DNA from: Firmicutes bacterium UBA3871
GTDB taxonomy: Bacteria > Bacillota > Clostridia > Peptostreptococcales > Anaerovoracaceae
Assembly (NCBI GenBank): GCA_002392265.1
Contig: DGGP01000164.1
Span: forward strand, 1-6,659
DNA length: 6,659 nt
Reading direction: 5' to 3'
Part shown: positions 1 through 6,327 of the stretch, one piece after another
Numbering within the stretch: the stretch's first letter is position 1
Layout of the letters: each line of letters opens with the position of its first letter
Program-made: the position numbers and the translations under genes
Notes under the pieces: generated by a model
The model's input: the letters and a program-made list of their open reading frames with translations, nothing else
What the model was told of the DNA's origin: nothing
Databases searched by the model: none

Positions 1-94
1 TGCCCGGCTTTACGTGCTGGAAGTCCAGAACTACGTGCGGTTCACCGTTGATTTCAAAGGTTATGCCTTTTCTAAAATCGCTTGCATAAATCAT
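1..94 (-). CDS. efp: Elongation factor P, N-terminal fragment (runs off left edge)
   Basis: The first 31 codons are visible. They read [10 protein letters not shown] followed by a stretch ending in DFQHVKPG, which matches the start of the EF-P KOW-like domain I. EF-P binds between the P and E sites of the ribosome and relieves stalling at consecutive prolines. The window ends just before the PGKG loop residue that is post-translationally modified in many bacteria, so the modification type cannot be judged. The ATG is well supported: a TAAGGAGA ribosome binding site lies 8 bases upstream. The gene follows the ylbF-family gene after 58 bases, the largest gap in the window, and that gap holds a candidate promoter. 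The identification is firm for so short a piece, because the family start is highly conserved. Confidence 0.93.
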   Translation of the reverse strand, partial: MIYASDFRKGITFEINGEPHVVLDFQHVKPG

Positions 95-102
95 TTTTTG
101 TA

Positions 103-110
103 TCTCCTTA
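103..110 (-). promoter_or_regulatory. Ribosome binding site of efp
   Basis: On the minus strand this reads TAAGGAGA, a near-perfect Shine-Dalgarno sequence 8 bases before the efp ATG. It fixes the start of a gene that is otherwise truncated by the window edge. Confidence 0.85.
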
Positions 111-139
111 AATTACTTAATAACAATATCCAATGTAAT

Positions 140-168
140 ATTATAATAGATTTTAAGCGTTGCCGCAA
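140..168 (-). promoter_or_regulatory. Candidate sigma-A-type promoter for efp
   Basis: On the minus strand a perfect TATAAT (-10, positions 145 to 140) is preceded by TTGCGG (-35, positions 168 to 163) with a 17-base spacer. The -35 matches consensus only in its TTG. The element overlaps the last codons and stop of the ylbF-family gene, and a transcript from it would start near position 133, about 40 bases before the efp ATG. AT-rich DNA easily yields TATAAT by chance, so this is a plausible but unproven promoter. It would let efp be expressed independently of the upstream operon. Confidence 0.45.
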
Positions 169-518
169 GAAATATCTTCAAGCCCCGGCATTTTCATTCC
201 AACTGCATCTCCAAGTATCTTGTAAACGTCCTGCATCATCAGTGAAAAGCGCATTTCTGACTGAAAATATTCGGCAATGCTCGGGTCTCTCATCATATCC
301 TGATAAAGCTGCATCATCTTTGCCTGCATATCGGAATCTATTGACTGCCCGGACATCTGCTTCATGGAGAGCTCGAGCTGTTTAGCCTGCAGGTCGTTTA
401 CGATTGCTGCGAGCTGCGGATTTGCATCGATTTTGTCGCGGAGCTGTTTATAGGATTTATATTCGTCGGATTCCTTTATTGCAGCTGCTAGACTGTGAGC
501 CTGGCTATATACGTTCAT
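153..518 (-). CDS. YlbF/YmcA (Com_YlbF) family small protein
   Basis: This 121-residue, mostly alpha-helical protein resembles the YlbF/YmcA/YheA family (formerly DUF964). Family signs are the N-terminal helix with a YKSYKQLRDKI-like stretch, the NPQLAAIVNDL segment near residues 33-43, and a second helical half ending at about residue 107. In Bacillus subtilis, YlbF, YmcA and YaaT form a complex that modulates RNase Y-dependent mRNA maturation. Other family members have no known role, so assigning the RNase Y role here is inference. The protein is very methionine-rich (13 Met in 121) and has a single cysteine (Cys118), so it lacks the Cys-rich tail of B. subtilis YlbF. The start is an ATG with AAGGAG 8 bases upstream. 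It lies 15 bases after the RNase J gene, which fits a role in RNA turnover. I give no gene symbol because the paralogue cannot be resolved by eye. Confidence 0.82.
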   Translation of the reverse strand: MNVYSQAHSLAAAIKESDEYKSYKQLRDKIDANPQLAAIVNDLQAKQLELSMKQMSGQSIDSDMQAKMMQLYQDMMRDPSIAEYFQSEMRFSLMMQDVYKILGDAVGMKMPGLEDISCGNA

Positions 519-526
519 ATAAAATT

Positions 527-532
527 CTCCTT
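527..532 (-). promoter_or_regulatory. Ribosome binding site of the ylbF-family gene
   Basis: AAGGAG on the minus strand sits 8 bases before the ATG and within the 15-base gap after the RNase J stop codon. It is a consensus-strength site, so the small protein is probably made efficiently from the shared transcript. Confidence 0.8.
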
Positions 533-533
533 T

Positions 534-2303
534 TTATATTTCCATAAATATCGGAAGTATTACCGGTGTACGGCCTGTGTTTTCGTAAATAAAGCTCTTG
601 AGAGCGTCTCTGACCTTCCCCTTCAGGATATTCCAGTCGGAAACTCCGCTACTCATGTATTTATCGAGGACATCGGTTACAACTTCCCTTGCAGCGCCCA
701 TAAGATCTTCATTTTCGCGAACATAGACAAAGCCGCGGCTGATCAGATCCGGCCCGGAAACTATTTCGTTTGTGGCATCTTCGATGGCAGCTACTATTAT
801 AATAAGCCCTGCCTCAGAGAGCATCTTTCTGTCACGAAGCACGATATTGCCCACATCGCCTACGCCGTAACCGTCGACAAGAACTGCTTCACCGGAAGCA
901 ACACCTTCCGTCTTTGTTACGGTTTTGCCGGCAATTGAAAGACAGTCGCCGTTTTCGAGGATAAATACGTGATCCTCCTTTTGACCGAGCGAAATTGCCA
1001 GATCCTTGTGAGTCTTTAAATGTCTGAACTCGCCGTGAACCGGCATGAAGTATTCAGGCTTTAAGAGCGAATGCATCAGCTTCAGTTCTTCCCTGCAGGC
1101 GTGGCCCGATACGTGAATATCCGCTATATCGGAGTAAATAACCTCTGCGCCCTTCTGGAAGAGCAGATTAACTACATTTGAAACTGCATTTTCGTTTCCC
1201 GGAACCGGTGTCGATGAAAGTATAATGCAGTCACCCTTTTTAATCTGAACGAATTTGTGATCGTTTGTCGCCATACGGGTAAGCGCACTCATCGGTTCAC
1301 CCTGGCTACCGGTTGTGATGATAACCAGCTCCTTGTCCGGGATGTTCTTTATTTTGTTTATATCTACCAGAACTCCGGCAGGAATAGTGATATAACCCAG
1401 GTCAATTGCCAGGTTAACCACATTTTCCATGCTTCGTCCCGATATTGCAACCTTTCTGCCGAATTTCACAGCTGTATTTACAATCTTTTGTACTCTGTGA
1501 ACGTTTGATGAGAATGTCGCTATAATAATTCTGCTCGTTACGCCCTGGAAAATTGTCTCGAGTGTCTGTCCGACCACTTTTTCCGAAGCGGTAAAGCCCG
1601 GGCGCAGAGCATTGGTGGAGTCCATCATTAAAAGCTTTACGCCTTTATTTCCGATTTCGGCAAATCTGCCGAGATCAATCGGCTCGCCGTCTACCGGAGT
1701 ATAGTCGATTTTAAAGTCTCCGGTATGGAAAATCATGCCTGCAGGCGTATTGATTGCAAAGCACACTGCATCCGCAATCGAGTGTGTCGTTCTGATGGTT
1801 TCTATTTCAAACACACCCAGCTTTATGGTATCACCCGCATAGATGATGTTCAAATCTGCGTCGATTCCATGTTCAATAAGTTTGTTTTCAACCAGCCCCA
1901 GCGTCAGGCGTGTGCCGTAAATCGGACATCTGACCATTCTGAGGAGATATGGAATACCTCCGATATGGTCTTCGTGACCGTGAGTCAGGATAACTCCCTT
2001 CAGCTTTTCGCTGTTTTTGATAACATAGTCAAAATCCGGTATTACCGAATCAATTCCGTACATTCCGTCGTCAGGGAAAGACATTCCGCAATCTATGATG
2101 ATAATGTCGTCCTTGTATTCGAGGAGAGTCATGTTTTTGCCGATCTCATTCAGTCCTCCAAGAGGTATCACCTTCAGCGGAGACGCATTCTTTTTTGGTG
2201 CGCGATGCGCAGGCTTTCCGGTCTTTGCTTTTGCTTTTGCCTGTGTTTTCGTACGTGTGCTGCGGCCTGTCCCCTTTCCCTTATTTAATTCTTGATTTTT
2301 CAT
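534..2303 (-). CDS. rnj: Ribonuclease J (metallo-beta-lactamase/beta-CASP nuclease)
   Basis: The 589-residue product is a full RNase J, a cytoplasmic 5'-to-3' exonuclease and endonuclease in mRNA decay and rRNA maturation. Residues 1-41 are a basic low-complexity extension with 13 Lys/Arg and one acidic residue. The metallo-beta-lactamase core starts near residue 43 (KVIPLGGLNEIGKN). It carries the metal-binding HGHEDH at 108-113, His174 in RTTHS and Asp196 in HTGD. The beta-CASP region follows (about 225-370), then HVSGH at 397-401 and PVHGE with His423. The C-terminal domain occupies roughly residues 465-589. All expected catalytic residues are present. The ATG has AAAGGA 4 bases upstream. 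The gene lies 32 bases after leuS and 15 bases before the ylbF-family gene. Whether it corresponds to B. subtilis J1 or J2 cannot be decided from the window, so the generic symbol is used. Confidence 0.96.
   Translation of the reverse strand: MKNQELNKGKGTGRSTRTKTQAKAKAKTGKPAHRAPKKNASPLKVIPLGGLNEIGKNMTLLEYKDDIIIIDCGMSFPDDGMYGIDSVIPDFDYVIKNSEKLKGVILTHGHEDHIGGIPYLLRMVRCPIYGTRLTLGLVENKLIEHGIDADLNIIYAGDTIKLGVFEIETIRTTHSIADAVCFAINTPAGMIFHTGDFKIDYTPVDGEPIDLGRFAEIGNKGVKLLMMDSTNALRPGFTASEKVVGQTLETIFQGVTSRIIIATFSSNVHRVQKIVNTAVKFGRKVAISGRSMENVVNLAIDLGYITIPAGVLVDINKIKNIPDKELVIITTGSQGEPMSALTRMATNDHKFVQIKKGDCIILSSTPVPGNENAVSNVVNLLFQKGAEVIYSDIADIHVSGHACREELKLMHSLLKPEYFMPVHGEFRHLKTHKDLAISLGQKEDHVFILENGDCLSIAGKTVTKTEGVASGEAVLVDGYGVGDVGNIVLRDRKMLSEAGLIIIVAAIEDATNEIVSGPDLISRGFVYVRENEDLMGAAREVVTDVLDKYMSSGVSDWNILKGKVRDALKSFIYENTGRTPVILPIFMEI
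2227..2240 (-). repeat. Short hexamer repeat inside the RNase J N-terminal tail
   Basis: Two tandem GCTTTT units followed by GC are seen on the plus strand. On the coding strand they give alternating Ala and Lys codons (the KAKAK part of the basic tail, about residues 23-27). A whole-hexamer gain or loss would stay in frame and change tail length by two residues, so tail length may vary between strains. Confidence 0.5.
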
Positions 2304-2335
2304 ATAGTCCTTTCTGTCTTAGGTTTTGCATGCGT

Positions 2336-4804
2336 CTATTTGACTACGAGGTTTACAAGCTTGCCCGGGACAGCGATAACCTTTACCACGTTCATACCGT
2401 CTGTCAGCTTGACAATGCTTTCGTCGGACATAACGTACTTTTCAAGTGCAGCCTTATCCATTCCGTTCGGTGCGTTCAGTTTTGACTTAACTTTACCATT
2501 AATCTGAACTACAATTTCGACTGTATCCTTTACTAATGCTGCTTCGTCGTACTTTGGCCATGGTACGTTGAAGAGTCTGTCGGTATGTCCCAGATGCTCC
2601 CACATTTCCTCTGTAATATGTGGTGCAAACGGAGAAAGAACGATGATGAGGTTTGTAATCGCAGTAGCGAAAAGCTCTTCGTTGATTCCTCCTTCTTTGT
2701 ATTTATACATCTCATTTACAAGTTCCATGATGGAAGAAATAGCTGTGTTAAAGCTGAATCTGCCACCTGCATCCTCCGTAACCTTTTTAATTGTCGAATT
2801 GAGAGCGAATGCGAGGTCTTTATCGGAACTGTTTTTGCAGGTATATGCCTTTACGCCGTCAAGCTTGTACTTTTGCGACATTTCATATACCAGTCTGTAT
2901 ACACGGCCCAGGAATCTGAACGCGCCTTCAACGCCTGCATCAGACCAGTCAAGTTCTCTGTCAGGTGGTGCTGCGAAGAGGATGAACAGACGAGCTGTGT
3001 CCGCACCGTATTTGTTTATAATCTCCTCAGGAGAAACAACATTACCGATGGACTTGCTCATCTTTTTACCGTCTTTGATTACCATGCCCTGTGTCAGCAG
3101 GTTCTGGAACGGCTCTTCGGTATTTACAAGTCCCAGGTCATACAGTGCCATCTGGAAGAATCTCGCGTACATCAGGTGAAGTATCGCATGCTCTACTCCT
3201 CCGATATACTGGTCAACATTCATCCAGTACTTTACTTTATCAAGGTTAAAAGCTTCTTTGTCATTCTGAGCGTCGCAGTATCTTAAGAAATACCACGATG
3301 AATCGAGGAATGTATCCATTGTGTCGATTTCACGCTTTGCGGGAGCTCCGCAGCAAGGACAGGTGGTATTAACAAATGTCTTGCTTGAAGCTATCGGAGA
3401 TTCTCCCTTTCCTGTAAACTCTACATCGGTAGGAAGCTTTACAGGCAGATTTTCGATTTTTTCCGGTACCCAGCCGCATTTCTCGCAGTAAATCATAGGA
3501 ATAGGTGTTCCCCAGTATCTCTGACGCGAAATCAGCCAGTCGCGGAGCTTGTAGTTTGTTGTGGCCTTGCCGATGCCCATCTCTTCGAACTTTTTTGTTA
3601 CATTTACGATGGCTTCTTTGGTGTTTAGGCCGTTAAACTCTCCCGAGTTAATCATTGTGCCCTGCGCTTCCGTAGCGTGCGGCAGGTTGTCGAGATCGAT
3701 TCCTTCTTCGCCTGTGTCAATTACGGCGATGATAGGGATGTTATATGCCTTTGCAAAGTCAAAGTCTCTTTGGTCGTGTGCAGGTACGCCCATTACACAG
3801 CCGGTACCGTAGTCATACAGTACATAATCTGCTACGTAAATAGGAAGCTCTGCCTTTGTCAGAGGATTGATTGCATAGGTGCCGGTGAATACGCCGGTCT
3901 TTTCCTTTGTAGTGGAGCTGCGTTCGATTTCCGTTTTCTTTGCGGTTTCTTCCTTGTATGCATCCACTGCTGCCCTGTTTTCAGGCGTGGTGAGTAAATC
4001 TACGATAGGAGCTTCAGGAGCGATTACCATGAAGGTGGTTCCGTAGATTGTATCAGGTCTTGTGGTGTAAACAGTAATGGTTTCCTCTTTACCCTTCAGA
4101 CTGAATGTCAGCTCTGCACCGTGGGATTTACCAATCCAGTTTCTCTGCATTATCTTTACTTTGTCAGGCCAGCCATCGAGAATATCGAGGTTCTTTAAAA
4201 GTCTGTCTGCATAATCTGTAATCTTGAAATACCACTGTGAAAGCTTTTTCTTTGTTACAACGGTCTTGCAGCGTTCGCAGCAGCCGTCTACTACCTGCTC
4301 ATTGGCGAGAACCGTTGCGCAGGACGGACACCAGTTAACCTGGCTTTCCTTTTTGTATGCGAGGCCTTTGTTGTAGAACTGGATGAATATCCACTGCATC
4401 CACTTGTAATAGTTTTCGTTGCAGGTTTCTACCGTTCTGTCCCAGTCATAGGATATACCCATTGTTTTCAGCTGATTGGTCATTTCGGCGATATTGTCCC
4501 AGGTCCACTTTGCAGGCTCTATACCGTGTTTGATTGCGGCGTTTTCTGCAGGAAGTCCGAAAGCATCATAGCCCATCGGATGGAGAATGTTGTAGCCTGC
4601 CATATGCTTGAATCTGGCTACAACGTCACCTATCGAATAGTTTCTGACATGTCCCATGTGAAGCTTTCCCGAAGGATAAGGGAACATTTCAAGTACGTAG
4701 TACTTTTCCTTGTTTGGATCCTCGGTTACCTTGAAGAGCTTTTCTTCTTCCCACTTCTGTTGCCATTTCTTTTCTATTTCCGCAAAATTATATTTCTCGT
4801 TCAT
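2336..4804 (-). CDS. leuS: Leucyl-tRNA synthetase
   Basis: This is an 822-residue class Ia synthetase, the normal length for bacterial LeuRS, which charges tRNA-Leu. The catalytic HIGH-type motif is HMGH at 49-52 within [11 protein letters not shown], and KMSKS is at 581-585. A zinc knuckle is seen at Cys159/Cys162 and the 175-179 CC..C group. A second four-Cys set is at 440/443 and 482/485. The CP1 editing domain (about 221-425) keeps the TTRPDT threonine-rich site at 247-252 and the HDQRD motif with Asp347, so post-transfer editing should be intact. The anticodon-binding region spans about 660-780, with a short C-terminal domain ending in NLVVK. The ATG lies 2 bases after the rsfS stop, with an AGGAAGG site inside the end of rsfS, which suggests translational coupling. 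No T-box leader can fit upstream. The protein contains a PPD motif (613-615) of the kind that can depend on EF-P. Confidence 0.98.
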   Translation of the reverse strand: MNEKYNFAEIEKKWQQKWEEEKLFKVTEDPNKEKYYVLEMFPYPSGKLHMGHVRNYSIGDVVARFKHMAGYNILHPMGYDAFGLPAENAAIKHGIEPAKWTWDNIAEMTNQLKTMGISYDWDRTVETCNENYYKWMQWIFIQFYNKGLAYKKESQVNWCPSCATVLANEQVVDGCCERCKTVVTKKKLSQWYFKITDYADRLLKNLDILDGWPDKVKIMQRNWIGKSHGAELTFSLKGKEETITVYTTRPDTIYGTTFMVIAPEAPIVDLLTTPENRAAVDAYKEETAKKTEIERSSTTKEKTGVFTGTYAINPLTKAELPIYVADYVLYDYGTGCVMGVPAHDQRDFDFAKAYNIPIIAVIDTGEEGIDLDNLPHATEAQGTMINSGEFNGLNTKEAIVNVTKKFEEMGIGKATTNYKLRDWLISRQRYWGTPIPMIYCEKCGWVPEKIENLPVKLPTDVEFTGKGESPIASSKTFVNTTCPCCGAPAKREIDTMDTFLDSSWYFLRYCDAQNDKEAFNLDKVKYWMNVDQYIGGVEHAILHLMYARFFQMALYDLGLVNTEEPFQNLLTQGMVIKDGKKMSKSIGNVVSPEEIINKYGADTARLFILFAAPPDRELDWSDAGVEGAFRFLGRVYRLVYEMSQKYKLDGVKAYTCKNSSDKDLAFALNSTIKKVTEDAGGRFSFNTAISSIMELVNEMYKYKEGGINEELFATAITNLIIVLSPFAPHITEEMWEHLGHTDRLFNVPWPKYDEAALVKDTVEIVVQINGKVKSKLNAPNGMDKAALEKYVMSDESIVKLTDGMNVVKVIAVPGKLVNLVVK

Positions 4805-4806
4805 AA

Positions 4807-5169
4807 CTAATTTCCTTCCTGAAATTCGACTGTTTCACAGTCTCCCCAAACTTTTTCTATATTATATCTCTGACGCATCTCTTCCGAGAACAGATTTACT
4901 ATTATATCGCCGAAGTCCAGTAGGATCCAGCCGCTTTCTTTGCGGCCCTCACATCCTTTCAAGAAAAGGTTTTCCTTTGCATAGCCCTCATCCACATCGT
5001 CCGCCAATGCTCCCAAAAGCCTTTCGTTTGAAGCACTTGCTATAACGAAATAGTCGGCAAAGGACGCCTTGGCAGAAATATCGATGATAACAATGTCCCG
5101 GCCCTTTTTTGCATCCAGTATTTTAGCTCCATGAATTGCCAGTTTTCTTGCTTCTTCTGCTGTCATCAT
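4807..5169 (-). CDS. rsfS: Ribosomal silencing factor RsfS
   Basis: This 120-residue protein belongs to the RsfS/Iojap family, which binds ribosomal protein uL14 on the large subunit. It blocks joining with the small subunit when nutrients are low. Conserved features are [11 protein letters not shown] (36-46), the CEG of the G.EG motif (73-75), [13 protein letters not shown] (79-91) and the closing KVWGD (106-110). The position usually occupied by His in VVVH is Asn92 here. The length is typical. Two ATG codons in tandem begin the gene: AAAGGA is 3 bases before the first and 6 bases before the second, so the second (position 5166) may be the true start, giving 119 residues. It follows yqeK by 13 bases, and the order nadD-yqeK-rsfS is widely conserved in Bacillota. 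It precedes leuS by 2 bases. Confidence 0.95.
   Translation of the reverse strand: MMTAEEARKLAIHGAKILDAKKGRDIVIIDISAKASFADYFVIASASNERLLGALADDVDEGYAKENLFLKGCEGRKESGWILLDFGDIIVNLFSEEMRQRYNIEKVWGDCETVEFQEGN
4811..4820 (-). promoter_or_regulatory. Ribosome binding site of leuS inside the end of rsfS
   Basis: AGGAAGGAAA on the minus strand precedes the leuS ATG by 6 bases. It lies wholly within the last codons of rsfS. A ribosome terminating on rsfS would therefore sit over this site, consistent with coupled translation of the two genes. Confidence 0.7.
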
Positions 5170-5182
5170 ATTTCCTTTCAGT

Positions 5183-5743
5183 TTATATATTTGTTTCTAA
5201 GTATTTTATAGCAGCTGTTGTATCCGAATCAAGCGGTGAACCGGTTTTTTTTACAAAATCCGCCGTATTTTTTAATGATTCAAGACATGCTCTGTCGAGA
5301 TTGATTTCCGCCAGAGCTCTCAGCTTGTCGACTCTGGGGTATTCCCTCGAAGGCTCTATCGCATCGGCCAGATAAATAATCTTTTCAAGGAGACTCATTT
5401 TATCCCTCCCCGTCGTGTGATAGCAAACCGCATTTATTATATCGGAATCGCTTTCACCGAATTCCTTTTGAATCATTATAGCAGCAATTTTGCTATGTGC
5501 AAGACTCGGATTATCAAAATATCTTTTATCCAGCCCAAGTTCATCTATACACCGGTTCATCTCCTCGCCCTTTAACCACCTGTAGGAGTCGTGGTAAAGA
5601 GCCGCGAGAGCAGCTTTTTCAGGGTCTGCTCCGTATAGCTTTGCAAGGTGCACAGCCGTATCGCGCACCCCGTAGGTGTGACGCAGTCTGCTTTCCTTCA
5701 GATGAGCCTTTAAGAAATTATCTATAGATTCCATGTTCTTCAA
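5183..5743 (-). CDS. yqeK: YqeK-family HD-domain hydrolase (Ap4A symmetrical hydrolase)
   Basis: The product has up to 186 residues and an HD-type metal-dependent phosphohydrolase domain. YqeK proteins split diadenosine tetraphosphate into two ADP. Visible ligands are His22 (LRHTYGV), His51-Asp52, His83 (LAHS), His109 (YHTTGR) and Asp127 (YLADAIEPSREY), all in family order. The usual HDIAK after the central HD pair is HDSYR here, and the third His motif has HS where HG is common. The longest frame starts at a TTG (5743) that has GAGG 6 bases upstream and overlaps nadD by 26 bases. An ATG three codons later (5734) gives 183 residues and a 17-base overlap but only a weak GAAGA-like site. Either way translation is probably coupled to nadD. 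The neighbouring synthetase genes make sense, since synthetases generate Ap4A as a side product. Confidence 0.93.
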   Translation of the reverse strand: MKNMESIDNFLKAHLKESRLRHTYGVRDTAVHLAKLYGADPEKAALAALYHDSYRWLKGEEMNRCIDELGLDKRYFDNPSLAHSKIAAIMIQKEFGESDSDIINAVCYHTTGRDKMSLLEKIIYLADAIEPSREYPRVDKLRALAEINLDRACLESLKNTADFVKKTGSPLDSDTTAAIKYLETNI

Positions 5744-6326
5744 TATATGCCTCTACCTTTTCGGGGACCGTTTCATCAGGCAAATCCTCTTCGTATGCGT
5801 GCTCGCGTATATAAGTCGAGGAAATGTCGAAAAGTCTGTTTTGTACGAGTATTATCTCTGTACCGTATGTCCTTCTGATTCGCTCTATCGCTTCGAGCAT
5901 CCCGGAGTTTTCGCAGCCGGGACGCTGACCTACTACCAGCGAACAGCTTTTCAATATTTCCTCCGCCTCCATCCATGTTTCAATCTTTACTATCGAATCC
6001 TCGCCGAGTATAAAGTAAACTTTAGCATCGGGATATTTTTCCCTAAATGCCCTGATAGTCAGATAAGTATAGGAAACTCCGTCATTATCGAGCTCGTAGG
6101 TCGATATTTCATACTTTTCGGGATCGGGCAGATAGGAAAATCCGATTTTAAGCATGTTTATACGGTCCAGGCCGCTCGCTGCACGCCTGTCCTGCTTGAA
6201 AGGCTGGATTTTTACCGGTACAAAGAAAACTTTGTCAAGCCCGGCGGATACGAGCGCATCATGCGCGAGATAAAGGTGCCCCAAATGAATCGGATCGAAT
6301 GAGCCGCCAAAAATACCTATTTTCAT
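5718..6326 (-). CDS. nadD: Nicotinate-nucleotide adenylyltransferase
   Basis: This 202-residue protein transfers AMP from ATP to nicotinate mononucleotide to give deamido-NAD, the common step of de novo and salvage NAD synthesis. The nucleotidyltransferase signature GGSFDPIHLGH is at 7-17. Further family blocks are FVP at 35-37, SYTYLTIR at 85-92, FILGED at 105-110, Trp118, and DISSTYIR at 167-174, the second nucleotide-binding block. Where many NadD proteins have PPHK, this one has QPFK (41-44). The length is typical. The ATG comes one base after the aspS stop (TAATATG), and no good Shine-Dalgarno is seen, only a distant GAAG. Initiation probably depends on ribosomes finishing aspS. The 3' end overlaps yqeK. 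Confidence 0.97.
   Translation of the reverse strand: MKIGIFGGSFDPIHLGHLYLAHDALVSAGLDKVFFVPVKIQPFKQDRRAASGLDRINMLKIGFSYLPDPEKYEISTYELDNDGVSYTYLTIRAFREKYPDAKVYFILGEDSIVKIETWMEAEEILKSCSLVVGQRPGCENSGMLEAIERIRRTYGTEIILVQNRLFDISSTYIREHAYEEDLPDETVPEKVEAYIEEHGIYR
5750..5757 (-). promoter_or_regulatory. Possible ribosome binding site deciding the yqeK start
   Basis: GGTAGAGG on the minus strand lies inside nadD. Its GAGG is 6 bases before the TTG at 5743 but 15 bases before the ATG at 5734. Spacing therefore favours the TTG, whereas codon preference favours the ATG. The site is only moderately strong. Confidence 0.45.
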
Positions 6327-6327
6327 A

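Noticed and set aside
112..139. Weak inverted repeat ATTAC...GTAAT before efp, considered as a terminator or attenuator.
   Set aside because: Only five mostly A/T pairs with an 18-base loop and no following T-run on the minus strand; such repeats arise by chance in AT-rich DNA.
1725..2288. Plus-strand frame of 187 codons opposite the RNase J N-terminal half.
   Set aside because: It mirrors conserved RNase J codons, has no convincing ribosome binding site that I could see, and shows no recognisable domain.
2304..2335. The leuS-rnj gap considered for a promoter, terminator or small RNA.
   Set aside because: It is only 32 bases, holds the rnj ribosome binding site and a GCATGC palindrome, and has no -10 box or hairpin with a T-run.
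2568..3286. Long plus-strand open frames of about 200 and 230 codons opposite leuS.
   Set aside because: They are antisense to a gene with complete catalytic motifs, overlap each other in different frames, look compositionally unlike real proteins (Cys/Ser/Phe-rich) and resemble no family I know.
6233..6238. Perfect TTGACA on the minus strand inside nadD, considered as an internal promoter.
   Set aside because: At 16-18 bases downstream there is no reasonable -10 (best is GTAAAA-like), and the bases encode conserved-looking nadD residues.
5733..6302. Plus-strand frame of 189 codons opposite nadD.
   Set aside because: nadD has every family motif in the opposite frame; the antisense product is unrecognisable.
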